Origin: Azospirillum formosense
Lineage (GTDB): Bacteria > Pseudomonadota > Alphaproteobacteria > Azospirillales > Azospirillaceae
Direction: 5' to 3'
DNA: 64,000 bases
NCBI RefSeq assembly: GCF_040500525.1
Contig: NZ_CP159403.1
Span: 759,001-823,000 of the forward strand
In this document: positions 1-7,546 of the stretch, piece after piece
Numbering within the stretch: position 1 is the stretch's first letter
Layout of the letters: every line of letters begins with the position of its first letter
Notes under the pieces: generated by a model
What the model was told of the DNA's origin: nothing
Databases searched by the model: none
Seen by the model: the letters and a program-made list of their open reading frames with translations, nothing else
Program-made: the position numbers and the translations under genes

Positions 1-2
1 AC

Positions 3-776
3 AATCACGCCGGCTTTCCGGACGGGGTGAGCGGCGACGAGCTGCTGGCCCGCATGCGGGCCCAGGCGGAGCGCTACGGGGCCCGGATCGTGCCGGGAAC
101 GGTGACCAGGGTGGAGCGGGGCGATGAGGGCTACCAAGTGCGGACGGAGGACGGGCGGCTGTTCCGCGCCCGCACGGTGCTGGCCGCGACCGGCGTGATC
201 GACCGCGAGCCGCAACTGCCCAACCTCTATCAGGCGGTGCAGCGGGGGCTGGTCCGCCATTGCCCGATCTGCGACGGGTTCGAGGTGACCGGCCATCGCA
301 TCGGCGTCATCGGGCACGGCACCGGCGCCCTGGGGGAAGCGCTGTTCCTGCGCACCTATTCCCGCGACATCACCGTCCTGACGCTGGGCGAGCCGATGAA
401 TCTGGAGGAGGCCGAGGAGCGCCGCATGTCCGAGGCCGGCCTTCGCGCCGTCGAGGAGCCGGTGGTGGAAATCCACACCGAAGGCGGGCGGATCGCCGCC
501 CTGACCACGGCGTCCGGCGAGCGGCTGACCTTCGACACGCTGTACTCCGCGCTGGGCTGCCACCCGCGCGTCGAGCCGGTGAAGGGGCTGGGGGTGCGCA
601 TCGGTCCGGACGGCCGGCTGGTCACCGACGGCCACCAGCAGACCGGGATCGAGGGGCTCTACGCCGCAGGCGACATCGTGGAGGGGCTGAACCAGATCTC
701 GGTCGCCATGGGGCAGGCGGCGATCGCCGCAACCGCCATCCACCGCCGACTCCTGGCGGAGGACGGGGACCTCTGA
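3..776 (+). CDS. Thioredoxin reductase-like FAD/NAD(P) oxidoreductase, 5' end cut off by the window
   Basis: The frame is open to the left edge, so the N-terminal FAD-binding glycine motif lies outside the window; the GTG at 27 is internal. What remains shows a redox-active CxxC in the form CPICDG (codons at about 260-277), a central nucleotide-binding loop GHGTGA around 315-332, and the C-terminal FAD motif ending in YAAGD. This order (FAD half, inserted NADPH domain with CxxC, FAD tail) is that of thioredoxin reductase-like flavoproteins, which move electrons from NADPH through FAD to a disulfide. The CPICDG form differs from the CATCDG usual in TrxB, so the true partner may be another thiol protein. 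No neighbour suggests the substrate. Confidence 0.8.
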   Translation, partial: NHAGFPDGVSGDELLARMRAQAERYGARIVPGTVTRVERGDEGYQVRTEDGRLFRARTVLAATGVIDREPQLPNLYQAVQRGLVRHCPICDGFEVTGHRIGVIGHGTGALGEALFLRTYSRDITVLTLGEPMNLEEAEERRMSEAGLRAVEEPVVEIHTEGGRIAALTTASGERLTFDTLYSALGCHPRVEPVKGLGVRIGPDGRLVTDGHQQTGIEGLYAAGDIVEGLNQISVAMGQAAIAATAIHRRLLAEDGDL

Positions 777-819
777 CGGGATGATGCCGTCCCGTCGGGC
801 GGACCGTTGTGCCGGGCAA

Positions 820-837
820 AATGTCGCATTTGACATT
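820..837. promoter_or_regulatory. Inverted repeat, possible operator
   Basis: AATGTC, six bases, GACATT forms a perfect 6+6 inverted repeat. The right arm overlaps a TTGACA hexamer (830-835) that resembles a -35 element, although no good -10 lies at standard spacing. The spacing is like that of CRP/FNR-family sites but the half sites do not match either consensus. Confidence 0.3.
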
Positions 838-899
838 AATGACCGGTAATACCACGCCGGTGGCTTGAGCTATGCTCTTGGTTTGATGGATCTTCCGGG

Positions 900-924
900 A
901 AGGGCATAAAGGGTTATGCCTTTT
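900..924 (+). terminator. Intrinsic terminator or attenuator hairpin
   Basis: A ten-pair stem (AAGGGCATAA at 900-909 with its partner at 914-923, one G-U pair) closes an AGGG loop and runs directly into TTTT. It lies 124 bases after the flavoprotein stop and about 180 bases before the small ORF at 1102, so it either ends the flavoprotein transcript or attenuates the small ORF. Confidence 0.6.
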
Positions 925-1101
925 GGGCTCGGCCGGACGTTTACACCTGATTAAGAATTTGGGCCTTAGGACTCTCGCCATTGCGAAAGGCGGTCCGTGC
1001 GACGGGGTGTGGCCCGGCGCACAGCGGGACGAGCGGGACGGCGGCATGATGCCGTCACCCAGCAACCCGGCCAGCCTGCCAGAACGAACGGAACCTGCTT
1101 C

Positions 1102-1293
1102 ATGGCCCAATCCGTGACCCGCGCGCTTCAAGCCATCAAACGCCACAACGCCAAGCCGGAGCAGATCGACCACGCCATCCTCAGCGCCATCAACGTGACG
1201 CTGTGCATGCAGTCCGGCGGCAACGACCGGGTCGCGGAAGGCTTCAACCAGGACATCGCGCTGAGCGGACGGGCCTTCGGCGTCCGGAGCTGA
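1102..1293 (+). CDS. Small hypothetical protein (63 aa)
   Basis: An ATG opens a 63-residue frame with good third-position GC bias, giving a soluble, mixed-charge protein with one Cys and no membrane segment or signal peptide. I do not recognise the family. It has its own long upstream leader and its stop is one base from the stop of the convergent cbpM, so it is a separate unit. A longer in-frame extension exists upstream, but it would read through the 1037-1056 hairpin and has poorer coding character. Expression is not proven. Confidence 0.5.
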   Translation: MAQSVTRALQAIKRHNAKPEQIDHAILSAINVTLCMQSGGNDRVAEGFNQDIALSGRAFGVRS

Positions 1294-1294
1294 T

Positions 1295-1663
1295 CTACTC
1301 CTCTTCTACCCCCCGCTTCCGCAGCTCGTCCTGCAGCAGATAGCGGGCTTCCGGCGGCAGATCGCCGATGGCTTCGGCCAACACGCGCAAGCGCCGCCGC
1401 AGCCCGTAGACGGTATCGAGCAGCGACAGCACGACCGGCATCGCCTCGTCGTCGAGCGCCAAATCCTCCCGCAGATCGCAGATCAATTCCAGCCGGGCCA
1501 TGTCGGCCGCGCTGAAGACGAAACCGGTCCCTTCGTGCCGCGGCCTCAGCCAGTGCCGCTCCACCCACACCGTCAGCTGGCTGGAGGAGACGCGCCGGCA
1601 GGTGGCCAGCACCTCCTCGGTCCGCCACCCCGCGCCGTCCGCTTGCCTGTCGTCCTGGCCCAT
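1295..1663 (-). CDS. cbpM: Chaperone modulator CbpM
   Basis: This 122-residue protein has a MerR-like helix-turn-helix fold at the N-terminus (around residues 18-40) followed by a helical tail rich in Arg, Leu and Glu, as in CbpM. CbpM binds the J domain of CbpA and inhibits both its co-chaperone and DNA-binding activity. Its start codon lies one base after the cbpA stop, the standard cbpA-cbpM arrangement, so both are made from one message and titrate each other. Naming rests mainly on this linkage plus size and HTH. Confidence 0.85.
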   Translation of the reverse strand: MGQDDRQADGAGWRTEEVLATCRRVSSSQLTVWVERHWLRPRHEGTGFVFSAADMARLELICDLREDLALDDEAMPVVLSLLDTVYGLRRRLRVLAEAIGDLPPEARYLLQDELRKRGVEEE

Positions 1664-1664
1664 G

Positions 1665-2573
1665 TCACGCGGCCTCCATGTCCCGTCTCGGGTTGTGGTC
1701 GGACTTCCAATCCCGGACGAACGCCTCCAGCGCCGGGTCGGGCGCGTCGGGCAGGGCGATGCGCAGCGTCACGTACTGGTCGCCGCGCGTCCCGTCCGCT
1801 CCGGAAAGGCCCTTTCCCTTCAACCGCAGGCGCGTGCCGTTGTTCGCCCCCTTCGGGACGGTCAGCATCACCGGCCCGTCGATCGTGGGCACGCGCACCT
1901 TGCCGCCCAGCACCGCCTCGGCCAGGGTCACCGGCAGGTCGAGCTGGATGTCGTTGCCCTCGCGGCGGAACCAGGGATGGGGGGCGACCTTGACCGTCAC
2001 CAGCGCGTCGCCGGGCGGACCGCCGTTGCTGCCGGGCAGGCCCTGGCCCTTGAGGCGGATGGTGCCGCCGTCCTCCAGCCCGGCGGGCAGGTCGATGTCC
2101 AGAGTCTTCCCGTCCGGCATGGTGACGCGGCGCTTGCCGCCCTTCGCCGCCGCCAGGAAGTCGACCGTCAGCGCCATGCTGAGGTTGCCGCCCTTCATCG
2201 GCATGGCGGCGCCGCGTGCGCCGCCGCGTCCACCGAACAGGTCGGCGAAGATGTGCTCCAGGTCGTCCGACGCGAAGCCCTCGGCGTGGGCGTAGCGGGC
2301 GCCCGCCGGGCCTTCGGCGAAGTCGCGGTAATATTGACGCTGCGGCCGTTCCTGGCCGGTGGCGTCGATCTCCCCGCGGTCGAAGCGGGCACGCTTGTCG
2401 GGATCGGACAGCAGGCTGTAGGCGGCGCTGATGTCCTTGAAGCGCTGTTCGGCGTCCGCCTTGCCGGGGTTGAGGTCGGGGTGGTGCTTCTTGGCCAGCT
2501 TGCGGTAGGCCTTGCGGATCTCGTCGTCCGACGCGGAGGGTGAAACGCCCAGAATCTCGTAAGGATTGCTCAT
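1665..2573 (-). CDS. cbpA: DnaJ-class co-chaperone, CbpA type
   Basis: A 302-residue J-domain protein. The J domain fills residues 1-70 with the essential HPD at 31-33; a Gly/Phe-rich linker follows (about 75-130), then two DnaJ C-terminal beta domains. The four-repeat CxxCxGxG zinc finger of true DnaJ is absent, which places it with CbpA/DjlA-like type II proteins. It stimulates the DnaK ATPase, and CbpA of enterobacteria also binds curved DNA in stationary phase. The ATG at 2573 was chosen because it starts the J domain directly; the frame is open further upstream but without coding character. cbpM follows in the same operon. Confidence 0.92.
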   Translation of the reverse strand: MSNPYEILGVSPSASDDEIRKAYRKLAKKHHPDLNPGKADAEQRFKDISAAYSLLSDPDKRARFDRGEIDATGQERPQRQYYRDFAEGPAGARYAHAEGFASDDLEHIFADLFGGRGGARGAAMPMKGGNLSMALTVDFLAAAKGGKRRVTMPDGKTLDIDLPAGLEDGGTIRLKGQGLPGSNGGPPGDALVTVKVAPHPWFRREGNDIQLDLPVTLAEAVLGGKVRVPTIDGPVMLTVPKGANNGTRLRLKGKGLSGADGTRGDQYVTLRIALPDAPDPALEAFVRDWKSDHNPRRDMEAA

Positions 2574-2631
2574 AGCGATGACCGTATTTGAAAAGCGGGG
2601 GTCAGCGGCAGAAGGGTGAGCACGTTCGACG

Positions 2632-2663
2632 TGTATGTGTTCAACGCTCCCCCGCAAATCAAG
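2632..2663 (-). promoter_or_regulatory. Possible heat-shock (RpoH) promoter for cbpA-cbpM
   Basis: Read on the minus strand, CTTGAT (2663-2658) and CACATACA (2639-2632) are separated by 18 bases, about 60 bases before the cbpA start. CTTGA plus a CAtAt-type -10 resembles alphaproteobacterial RpoH promoters. This is a consensus match by eye only. Confidence 0.3.
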
Positions 2664-2818
2664 AGGGCTGCCCTTTCGTCCGGTGCACGGGGCCTGTGCT
2701 TGCGGCCGGGATGACGACGGGACGGCGCGCGCCAATATGAGGCGGGCCGGACTTGCCTCCGGTTGAGCGGTCCCGAAAGGAACCCGAAAAGGAGATGGTG
2801 AAGGAGGGAATCCCCGTC

Positions 2819-3823
2819 ATGCCGCACACGCCTCGGTCCTTCATGCCCACGGATCAGGCCGTCGCCGACCTGCGGCGGCGCCACAAGACCGCCAACGTGC
2901 TGCAGTCCCTCCTCCTGCTCGGCGGCATGGTGCTGTTGCTGGCGCTGTGCGGGATGATCCTGGCGGGGGTGGAGGGGGTCCTGTGGGCGCTGATCGGCGG
3001 AGGCGTCAGCCTGCTGTTCAGCCCGCGCCTGTCGCCGCGCATGATCCTCGGCATGTTCGGCGCCCGCCGCCTGACCTACGCGGAGGCCCCGGTCCTGTTC
3101 GACGCGCTGGCCGCCATCGCCCGCCGGGCGGAGCTGCCGACGGTGCCGGAGCTGTGGTACGTCGCCAGCCCGGCGCTGAACGCCTTCGCCGTGGGCAACC
3201 GCCGTCGTTCGGCCATCGCGATCACCGACGGGCTGCTGCGCGCGCTCAGCCTGCGCGAGCTGGCCGGCGTGCTGGCCCACGAGGTCAGCCACGTGCGCAA
3301 CAACGACCTGACCGTGATGGGGCTGGCCGACACGGTGACCAGCCTGACCCGGCTGATGTCGGTCTTCGGCATGGCCCTGCTGATTCTCAACCTGCCCCTG
3401 CTGATGATGCGGCAGGAGGCGGTTCCCTGGCTGCTGGTGCTGCTGCTTATCGCCGCACCCTGGATCGGCGTGCTTCTGCAACTCGCCCTGTCGCGCACGC
3501 GGGAATTCGACGCCGACCTCGACGCCGCCCATCTGACCGGCGACCCGGAGGGCGTGGCGTCGGCGCTCGCCCGGATCGAGCGGCTTCAGCACAGCCCGTG
3601 GGATGGGCTGCGCTTTCCCGGCCGCCGCCGGGCGCAGAACATCCCGTCCCTGTTGCGCACCCACCCGGAAACCGAGGAACGCGTGCGCCGGCTGATGGCG
3701 CTGCGCACCCCTCCGCCGGTCCTGCCGGGGCTCGACGCCCACCCCCTGCACGCTCCGCCGCGCCTCGCCATGCCCGCGGCGCTGCGGCGCCCGCGCTATC
3801 GGATCGGCGGCTACTGGTACTGA
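2819..3823 (+). CDS. M48 family membrane zinc metalloprotease, HtpX-like
   Basis: A 334-residue membrane protease. Two hydrophobic segments lie at about residues 26-70, the zinc motif HEVSH is at 154-158 with its catalytic Glu, a second hydrophobic pair follows at about 180-225, and the third zinc ligand is Glu229 in REFDAD. This is the HtpX/M48 layout; these proteases degrade damaged membrane proteins. The ATG at 2819 has an AAGGAGGG ribosome site ten bases upstream, better than the upstream TTG or ATG codons. It is divergent from cbpA-cbpM, so the 245-base gap holds both promoters. The C-terminal 40 residues are Pro/Arg-rich and unusual for HtpX, so it may be a paralog. Confidence 0.85.
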   Translation: MPHTPRSFMPTDQAVADLRRRHKTANVLQSLLLLGGMVLLLALCGMILAGVEGVLWALIGGGVSLLFSPRLSPRMILGMFGARRLTYAEAPVLFDALAAIARRAELPTVPELWYVASPALNAFAVGNRRRSAIAITDGLLRALSLRELAGVLAHEVSHVRNNDLTVMGLADTVTSLTRLMSVFGMALLILNLPLLMMRQEAVPWLLVLLLIAAPWIGVLLQLALSRTREFDADLDAAHLTGDPEGVASALARIERLQHSPWDGLRFPGRRRAQNIPSLLRTHPETEERVRRLMALRTPPPVLPGLDAHPLHAPPRLAMPAALRRPRYRIGGYWY

Positions 3824-3995
3824 GGTTGCCCGGTGCCGAGGTTACAGGCCCATACGTCCGCCACTCCTGGACTCGGGATGCCCGGCTGGGTAGAACCGAC
3901 GGGCGCGGTCGGGCAATTTTCCCAAATCCCAGGCTTGTCCAGGGACGGCGGAGCGCCCGCGGCGGTCGGTTGGCTACAAAAGGCGGGTCCCCTCC

Positions 3996-5969
3996 ATGAC
4001 CTTTCAAGGGCGTTTGGTCCTCCTGATTTCCGGGCTGGTGACGCTGGCGGTGGCGCTGGTCACGATTCTGCTGGCCTGGACGACCCATTCGGCGATCCAG
4101 TCGCGGGTGGAAGCGGACGGCCGCAGCGCGGCGACCCTGCTGGCCCGCGGCGCCACCCTGGCGCGCGAGGTCCCGCGCGACGTCGAGGCTCTGCTCGGCG
4201 ACCGGCTGCTGTCGGAGGCGACGCTCGCCGCCCACCTCGTGGCGGTGATGGAGGCGGGAAAGGCGCCGGTCAAGGCGGTGACCGACCGGCTGAAGGCCGT
4301 CGCCGACGGCGGCGGGCCGGACGAGATCTGGGTCACCGACAACCGGGGCCGCGCCTATCTGCACAACATTCCGGGTCCCGACATCACCTTCGGCCCCGAC
4401 TCCCGGGCGCAGCCGCGCCAGGCGCCCTATTACGGCCTGCTGAACCGCGCGCCGGAAAAGGTGGTGACCGACGCCGCCACCGAAGGCGGCAAGCTGATGA
4501 AGTTCGCCGGCGTGGCCGGCGTCGACAAGCCGCGCATCGTCCAGGTCGGCGCCGACGTGCGCCGGCTGGGCGACATCGCCCGCAAGGCCGGTGTGGACGG
4601 GGTGTTGGCCTCGCTTCTGGCCGGCGGCACGGTCGAGGGCGCTTGGCTGCTGGAGCGTGACGGCCGGCTCGCCGCGCACGCCACCGGGCCCAGCGCCGGG
4701 CCGCTGTCGGAGCGGGCGGTGGAGGCGGCGAAGGCCGCGGCGGCGGCCGGCGAAACCGGCCTTCTGCGCGAGGGCGACCGCCTGACCGCCTTCGCTCCGG
4801 TGCCAGCGGTGGCCGGACAGGGGGCGGGGATCGCGGTGGTCCGCCTCCCGGCGGAGGACCTGTCCTCGGTGGTCGGCCGCCATGTGAAGATCGGCGTGCT
4901 GGTCGGCCTGCTCGTCCTGGCGGCGGGCGTCTACGGCGCCGTCCGCTTCGCGCGCAGCCAGATGGCCCCGATCGAGCGGCTGGGCGAGGCGGTCGCCGCG
5001 GTGGAGGCCGGGCGCTTCAACCCCTTCACCCTGAACGAGGCGATGGAGCGCAACGACGAGATGGGCCGCCTCGCCCGAGTCTTCCGCAGCATGGCGCTGG
5101 AGGCGTCCTACCGCGAGGAGACGCTGGACGCCCAGCTCCTGATGCGCACGGCGGAGCTGGAAACCCGCACCGAGAAGCTGGCCGCCGCCGAGAACCTGAT
5201 CGAGGAGGAGCAGCGCGCCGCCCGCGACGTCCAGGCGAACCTGCTGCCGCAGCAGCTTCCCGCCGGGCGCGACAGCCAGTTCTTCGGCCTGCTGGTCCCC
5301 GGCCCGGCGGTCAGCGGCGACTTCTACGACGTGATCGAGCTGGACGAGCGCCATTGCCTGCTGGTGGTGGCCGGGGTCTCCGGCTGGGGTGTGCCGGCGG
5401 CCTTCCTGATGCTGCTGGTGCGCGGCGCGGTCCGCGAGGCGGCGGCCCGGTCGGGCATGTCCCCGGCCGCCATCCTGGCGGCGGCCAACGACCGGCTGTG
5501 CGGGCAGAGCCCCTTCGACGGCTTCGCCACCGCCTTCGTCGCCCTCTACGACCGCGAGACCGGGACGCTCAGCCATTCCAGCGCCGGCAACCGCGCGCCC
5601 TGCCGCATCCGGGCGGACGGCAGCGTTCTGACCCTGGCCGACGCTGGCGGCCCGGCGCTGGGCGTGCGCAAGGGCATCCCCTACGGCGAGGCAGTGACCC
5701 GGCTGGAGCAGGAGGACACGCTGTTCCTGTGCACCGAGGGCGTGCTGCGGGCGGTGAACGCCCAGCGCGAGCCGTTCGGCGAGGAGCGTCTGGCGGCCGT
5801 CCTGCACCAGGGCCGCGGCCTGTCGGCGCGCGACCGCTCCGAACTGCTGCTGCGCGCGGTGGAGGCCCATGTCGGACCGGGCGGGCAGACCGGCGACATC
5901 GTCTGCCTGACCGTCCGCCGCCTGCTGCCGGCGTCCGAACTGGCGCCGGAGTCCGAAGCGACGGCGTGA
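3996..5969 (+). CDS. Membrane-bound SpoIIE/PP2C-like protein with HAMP domain, probably catalytically degenerate
   Basis: This 657-residue protein has an N-terminal membrane segment (about 7-27), a periplasmic sensor region (28-295) that resembles a dCache/PAS-like fold, a second membrane segment (297-317), a HAMP domain (about 318-372), a coiled coil (375-415) and a C-terminal SpoIIE-type phosphatase domain (about 420-645). Such proteins usually dephosphorylate anti-anti-sigma (STAS) partners. SGDFYD (440-445) is intact, but the usual metal Asp of the GDVSGHG motif is Gly460, the TDG motif is TEG (Glu581), AGH is AGN, and the final DDxT is Gly633-Asp634-Ile-Val. These changes suggest weak or no phosphatase activity. 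No STAS or anti-sigma gene is nearby. Confidence 0.85.
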   Translation: MTFQGRLVLLISGLVTLAVALVTILLAWTTHSAIQSRVEADGRSAATLLARGATLAREVPRDVEALLGDRLLSEATLAAHLVAVMEAGKAPVKAVTDRLKAVADGGGPDEIWVTDNRGRAYLHNIPGPDITFGPDSRAQPRQAPYYGLLNRAPEKVVTDAATEGGKLMKFAGVAGVDKPRIVQVGADVRRLGDIARKAGVDGVLASLLAGGTVEGAWLLERDGRLAAHATGPSAGPLSERAVEAAKAAAAAGETGLLREGDRLTAFAPVPAVAGQGAGIAVVRLPAEDLSSVVGRHVKIGVLVGLLVLAAGVYGAVRFARSQMAPIERLGEAVAAVEAGRFNPFTLNEAMERNDEMGRLARVFRSMALEASYREETLDAQLLMRTAELETRTEKLAAAENLIEEEQRAARDVQANLLPQQLPAGRDSQFFGLLVPGPAVSGDFYDVIELDERHCLLVVAGVSGWGVPAAFLMLLVRGAVREAAARSGMSPAAILAAANDRLCGQSPFDGFATAFVALYDRETGTLSHSSAGNRAPCRIRADGSVLTLADAGGPALGVRKGIPYGEAVTRLEQEDTLFLCTEGVLRAVNAQREPFGEERLAAVLHQGRGLSARDRSELLLRAVEAHVGPGGQTGDIVCLTVRRLLPASELAPESEATA

Positions 5970-5994
5970 TTCTCGAACCCTGGGAAAAGGGTGC

Positions 5995-6555
5995 TCAAGC
6001 GGGCGTTTCCGCCAAGATCGCCCACTCCCCGGCATCCTCCACCAGTGCCTCGCGGGTTCCGGCGCGGGTGGTGACGAGCTCGGCCAGACGGGCATAGGCG
6101 TCTTTCGCCCGGTCCACCGACTCGACCCAGATGTAAGGGATCGTCCATCCCTCCAATGCGGCGAGGCTGCCGCTTTGGAAGTCTCCCGCCATGAAGGCGG
6201 TGCTGCACAGGATCATCTGCGACGGCCCTGCCCGAAGCCCCACGCAGCCGGGGTCCTCCGTCTCGATGAGCGCGAACCTCAAACTCCGGTAACGGGCGAG
6301 GCTGGGGGCGATGTTTGGCAGGATTGTCAGCGGCGTGACGCGCCGGGCCATGCCCGTGCTGGCGGCCAGCGCTTCGAAGGGCAGGGCCAGAGCCGCCGCC
6401 ATCGCCATCAGGGACGCGGGAGTCGCGGCGCCACTCCGTTCCAGACGCTGAACAGTGCGGACGCTGATTCCGCTCGCCTCGGCAAGATGCTCTTGCGACC
6501 AACCGCGGCGGCGGCGTTCAGAGGTCAGGCGGCTGCGGTTGACGTGAGTGCTCAT
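5995..6555 (-). CDS. XRE-family regulator fused to a VOC/glyoxalase-like domain
   Basis: The 186-residue product begins with a Cro/CI-type helix-turn-helix (about residues 8-65: RRGWSQEHLAEASGIS followed by the recognition helix RTVQRLE). After a linker, residues 95-180 read like a single-module VOC fold: beta strand, GCVGLR, a middle segment naming Trp and Tyr, then a helix starting VDRAKDAYARL. VOC domains bind small ligands or metals, so this may be a ligand-sensing repressor. The ATG at 6555 has a GGGAG site upstream; a longer frame lacks coding character. It is convergent with the SpoIIE-like gene and divergent from cytochrome b561, a possible target. Confidence 0.7.
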   Translation of the reverse strand: MSTHVNRSRLTSERRRRGWSQEHLAEASGISVRTVQRLERSGAATPASLMAMAAALALPFEALAASTGMARRVTPLTILPNIAPSLARYRSLRFALIETEDPGCVGLRAGPSQMILCSTAFMAGDFQSGSLAALEGWTIPYIWVESVDRAKDAYARLAELVTTRAGTREALVEDAGEWAILAETPA

Positions 6556-6736
6556 CGGGGACGCTCCCGTCTGATGGGGGTGGCCCAACTGTAGCGCCGG
6601 ATCACCCGTGCGACCACGACGCGGAGCCGCCATGCGCCCCCATGTCTGTCCTGAGTTCCGCCGTTCAGCTTCGGTTCAGTCGCCGCCGGACAGAATCGGC
6701 AGGACTTGCACGTTTCTGCCGATGAGAGGACTTCCA

Positions 6737-7327
6737 ATGTCCAACGCTTGCTCCGAAGCGGCCGCCCGCCCGCCCGTCAAGACCCGCCCCGTCAAGACAC
6801 GCTACGACGGGATGATGCTGTTCCTCCATTGGAGCGTCGCCCTGCTGATCCTCGTGGCCTTCGCCATCGCACAGGGGCGCGGGCTGGTGCCCCGTGGGCC
6901 GGAGCGGACCGCCCTGATGGATGTCCATCGCTCGCTCGGCGTTCTCGTGCTGGCGCTCGTGGCGCTGCGCATGGTCTGGCGCGCCGTCAGCCCGCCGCCG
7001 CCGATGCCCGCCGACACCGCGCCGCTGCTCCTGCTGGCGGCCAAGGCCGGGCATTTTGCTCTTTACGCCCTGATGATCGCCGTGCCGCTGGCCGGTGTGG
7101 CGATGACCCAGGCCCACGGCCACCCCGTCGCCTTTTTCGGCCTGTTCGCCCTGCCGACGCTGGTGGCGGAGAACCATGGCTTCGGCGACACCCTGGAAAA
7201 GCTGCACGAGCTTCTCGGCACCGCCATCATCGTGCTAGCCGGCCTGCATGCCGGCGCCGCCCTGATCCACCACTATGTCCTGAAGGACGGGACGCTGAGC
7301 CGCATGCTGCCCTGGGGAAACCGCTGA
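6737..7327 (+). CDS. Cytochrome b561
   Basis: A 196-residue four-helix membrane protein. Helices fall at about residues 25-45, 60-80, 100-120 and 150-175, with histidines in the expected places (FLHWSV, DVHRSLG, GHFALY, and GLHAGAALIHHY) to bind two b hemes. Family members pass electrons from the quinol pool or reduce superoxide in the inner membrane. The ATG at 6737 follows a GAGAGGA site by six bases. The gene stands alone, divergent from the XRE-VOC regulator, and is followed by a strong hairpin. Confidence 0.9.
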   Translation: MSNACSEAAARPPVKTRPVKTRYDGMMLFLHWSVALLILVAFAIAQGRGLVPRGPERTALMDVHRSLGVLVLALVALRMVWRAVSPPPPMPADTAPLLLLAAKAGHFALYALMIAVPLAGVAMTQAHGHPVAFFGLFALPTLVAENHGFGDTLEKLHELLGTAIIVLAGLHAGAALIHHYVLKDGTLSRMLPWGNR

Positions 7328-7338
7328 GATGAGAAAAG

Positions 7339-7382
7339 GGCGGGCGGCGCCGGTACCGGGGTGCCGGTGGGCGCCGCCCGCC
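7339..7382 (+). terminator. Strong GC hairpin after cytochrome b561
   Basis: A perfect 13-base-pair stem (7339-7351 with 7370-7382) encloses an 18-base loop that can itself fold. There is no T tract on the plus strand; on the minus strand the stem runs into TTTT. Confidence 0.5.
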
Positions 7383-7546
7383 GAGTGGCGAGGTCCTGCC
7401 TCCTCCATGGAAAGACCCACGCTCGGGTCCCCCATGGTCTGATGAACCCGCCCAAGCGGCTTCTCTTCCCGGCGCAATGGCGGTACCGCCCCCCGCTTTG
7501 ACGCACCGCACCTGTTTTCCGGCTGTCCAGCGGGGGAGGTGGCGCG

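Larger units (their letters stand above)
777..1101 (+). other. Intergenic stretch with possible regulatory leader
   Basis: This 325-base gap holds no convincing gene. It contains an 18-base inverted repeat, an intrinsic-terminator-like hairpin (both listed separately) and a second hairpin at 1037-1056 (GACGGC, 8-base loop, GCCGTC) shortly before the small ORF at 1102. I could not match the leader to a known riboswitch class. Confidence 0.5.

Noticed and set aside
847-852. TAATAC as -10 paired with TTGACA at 830
   Set aside because: The spacer is only 11 bases, too short for a sigma-70 promoter.
1020-1101. Possible cobalamin or SAM riboswitch before the small ORF
   Set aside because: The fragment CCCAGCAACCCGGCC and the hairpin gave a superficial resemblance, but the conserved B12 box and SAM-I core are absent.
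2753-2818. Longer N-terminus for the M48 protease from a TTG at 2753
   Set aside because: The ATG at 2819 has a much better ribosome site, and the extra residues are charged and not conserved in type.
3447-6095. Long minus-strand open frame opposite the SpoIIE-like gene
   Set aside because: Antisense shadow; the plus-strand frame has clear domains and membrane segments.
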